A program made the position numbers and the translations under genes. The notes beneath the pieces are model-generated. The model worked only from the letters and a program-made list of their open reading frames with translations. It was not told the DNA's origin and made no database searches. Positions 62,933 to 64,000 of a stretch of DNA of 64,000 nucleotides are shown one piece after another (positions within the stretch are counted from its first letter, which is position 1; every line of letters begins with the position of its first letter). Origin of the DNA: Albibacterium sp963696875 (GTDB taxonomy: Bacteria > Bacteroidota > Bacteroidia > Sphingobacteriales > Sphingobacteriaceae); NCBI GenBank assembly GCA_963696875.1, contig CAVOLQ010000002.1, forward strand, positions 1 through 64,000. Direction: 5' to 3'.

Positions 62933-63951
62933 GTAATAGGTATGAGCAATTAGGTAATAGGGGAAACGGGGTGAGCGCGGTTCGGGTTGCGGGGGACGGG
63001 GTGGGTAGTGGTGAGTGGTCGGTGATGGGTGGAGGGGTGAGCACGGTTCGGGTTGCGGGGGACGGGGTGAACCGTGGGGAGCGGGTGACTATGGGACGGG
63101 GAGACGAGGTGAGCGAAGTGCGGGGTGCGAGGTACGGGGTAAGTGAGGTTCCGGGTGCGGGATACGAGGTGGATGGTGGTGAGTGGTCGGTGATGGGTGA
63201 AGGGGTGAGCGAGATTCGAGGTGCGGGGTACGGGGTGAACCGTGGGGAGCGGGTGACTATGGGACGGGGAGACGAGGTGAGTAGGAGACTCGAAGACGAG
63301 GTGAGGAATCAAATCAAACAGATTTATTCTGCGGAAATTGGTGTAAGGGAGAAAACGGGCAAAAACGATGGACAGCGTGTGGAGGAATACCTTGCGGTTA
63401 CGCAGTTGGGTAAAGGCTATGCCTGGTGTGCTAGCTTTGTGAGCTGGGTGTTTGCGGAAGCAGGTTTTCCTCAACCAAGAACGCCTTGGTCACCCTCACT
63501 TTTCCCAAAGGAAAGGGTAATTTGGGAGAGAGGAAGCGGGGTACGAGTTGCGGGGTTCAGGGATCGGGATTCAACTCCCACTGTCATCTTGAGCGAAACA
63601 AAGTGGAGTCGAAAGATCTCACCCTTGATTGCTCAAACCGTTCAATTTGCTAAACTTGGTTTTTCTTCCTTTCACCAACAGATTTATTCACCGTCACTTT
63701 TTCCAAAGGAAAGGGTAATCTGGGAAAGAGGGCTTATGCGAGAAAACAGATCCTTCGCTTCGCTCGAGGATGACAGGGCAGCTAATACACCATACCTAAA
63801 ACCTAAAACCTCACGCCTAATACCTGGTCCTCCTGCTACAGCGGATGTTTTCGGTATTTACTTCGCCGATCTGAAGCGTATCGCACATGTTGGTTTTGTG
63901 GATGAATGGGGCGATAAATATGTCATCACCGTGGAGGGAGTGCGCCCGTAA
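62851..63951 (+). CDS. CHAP-type peptidoglycan hydrolase ORF interrupted by repeat sequence
   Basis: A 366-residue open frame. Residues 1-24 are hydrophobic and signal-like. Residues 30-150 are encoded by G-rich repeats and look non-natural (VRVAGDG, WSVMG, RGDEVS recurring). The real domain begins near residue 158 with QIYSAEIGVREKTGKNDGQRVEEYL and GYAWCASFVSWVFAEAG (catalytic Cys), and resumes near residue 325 with TADVFGIYFADLKRIAHVGFVDEWG (catalytic His). Between them about 110 residues come from dispersed repeats, including a duplicated SPSLFPKERVIWERG. The start is uncertain: ATG 62851 overlaps the previous gene by 82 bases, and GTG codons within the repeats are alternatives. It may be a degraded gene that happens to stay open. 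Confidence 0.6.
   Translation: MAKSIVLYGVFLGAVVCFCNYVGGVDIGNRYEQLGNRGNGVSAVRVAGDGVGSGEWSVMGGGVSTVRVAGDGVNRGERVTMGRGDEVSEVRGARYGVSEVPGAGYEVDGGEWSVMGEGVSEIRGAGYGVNRGERVTMGRGDEVSRRLEDEVRNQIKQIYSAEIGVREKTGKNDGQRVEEYLAVTQLGKGYAWCASFVSWVFAEAGFPQPRTPWSPSLFPKERVIWERGSGVRVAGFRDRDSTPTVILSETKWSRKISPLIAQTVQFAKLGFSSFHQQIYSPSLFPKERVIWERGLMRENRSFASLEDDRAANTPYLKPKTSRLIPGPPATADVFGIYFADLKRIAHVGFVDEWGDKYVITVEGVRP
62970..63281 (+). repeat. G-rich higher-order repeat, strongly strand-asymmetric
   Basis: The + strand is nearly free of C and built of words such as GTTCGGG, TTGCGGG, GTACGGG and GTGCGGG, with seven-base phasing. Two exact 52-base copies lie at 63062-63113 and 63230-63281, and a WSVMG-coding block repeats before each. 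Many GGGG runs could form G-quadruplexes. It resembles the words at 61237-61325. Confidence 0.85.
63490..63828 (+). repeat. Dispersed repeats inside the CHAP ORF
   Basis: In order: a 44-base unit at 63490-63533 and again at 63688-63731 (TCACC(C/G)TCACTTTT...), a GTCATCTTGAGCGAAAC...GAAAGATCTC unit at 63583-63619, the 27-base palindromic unit at 63748-63774 (third copy in the window, after 61335 and 62396), and a heptamer run with ACCTAAA twice at 63792-63807. All of it is read in frame. Confidence 0.8.
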
Positions 63952-64000
63952 GGGTGCGTAATGAATGACTATGGCAAAGTCTGGACTAGTGTTCAATAAT

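Noticed and set aside
62950..63474. Minus-strand frame rich in Pro, His, Thr and Arg across the G-rich repeats
   Set aside because: The composition simply reflects the C-rich complement of the repeats. The plus strand holds the recognisable CHAP motifs.

Overview
The window looks like chromosomal DNA of a low-GC Bacteroidota, most likely Sphingobacteriaceae (Pedobacter/Sphingobacterium-like). The reasons are a SusC/SusD pair under an ECF sigma/FecR couple, Mfa1/Mfa2-type fimbrial lipoproteins, two DUF6266 proteins, A/T-rich translation starts without Shine-Dalgarno sequences, and a few TAnnTTTG-like -7 boxes. No tRNA, rRNA or CRISPR array was seen. The genus is inference.

Region 1 (1-1.6 kb): aspartate ammonia-lyase between two hairpin terminators.

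Region 2 (1.9-32.2 kb, all + strand): a Wzx/Wzy-type surface polysaccharide locus bracketed by two paralogous CapD/WbpM-like UDP-sugar 4,6-dehydratases. It holds export genes (SLBB/Wza-like, Wzz-like, Wzx, Wzy, Wzi), five family-2 and one family-4 glycosyltransferases, a WbsX-like protein, and the complete dTDP-L-rhamnose set (rmlB-D-C-A). Its centre is a six-gene set matching CDP-3,6-dideoxyhexose synthesis (DdhD, A, B, C) plus a TPP-dependent acetolactate-synthase-like enzyme and an SDR. This is the combination that makes the branched sugar yersiniose in Yersinia. No priming phosphoglycosyltransferase lies inside the locus.

Region 3 (32.4-43.1 kb): a beta-helix lipoprotein, a frameshifted YgiD-like dioxygenase, a minus-strand operon of Mfa1-type pilin, Mfa2/FimB-type lipoprotein and a clostripain-family (C11) peptidase, and then a group of regulators. 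Of two tandem membrane-AraC genes, one is frameshifted. A DUF1810 protein, an HTH protein and a third AraC regulator follow.

Region 4 (43.2-58.4 kb): an OmpA-domain protein and an ankyrin protein on +. On - lies an apparent nutrient-uptake unit: sigma factor, FecR, SusC, SusD, a lipoprotein, a large metzincin-type metalloprotease and a ChaN-like protein. A small + strand lipoprotein closes the region.

Region 5 (58.4-64 kb): a complete, GC-richer IS3-family element with 3-bp target duplication and a right end made of five 32-bp-spaced iterons. After it comes a repeat-laden stretch with two DUF6266 paralogs, a small membrane protein and a CHAP-type ORF. The intergenic DNA, and parts of the CHAP ORF itself, are built from degenerate seven-base-phased repeats and dispersed palindromic units. 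This repeat landscape and the yersiniose-like pathway are the two most interesting things in the window.
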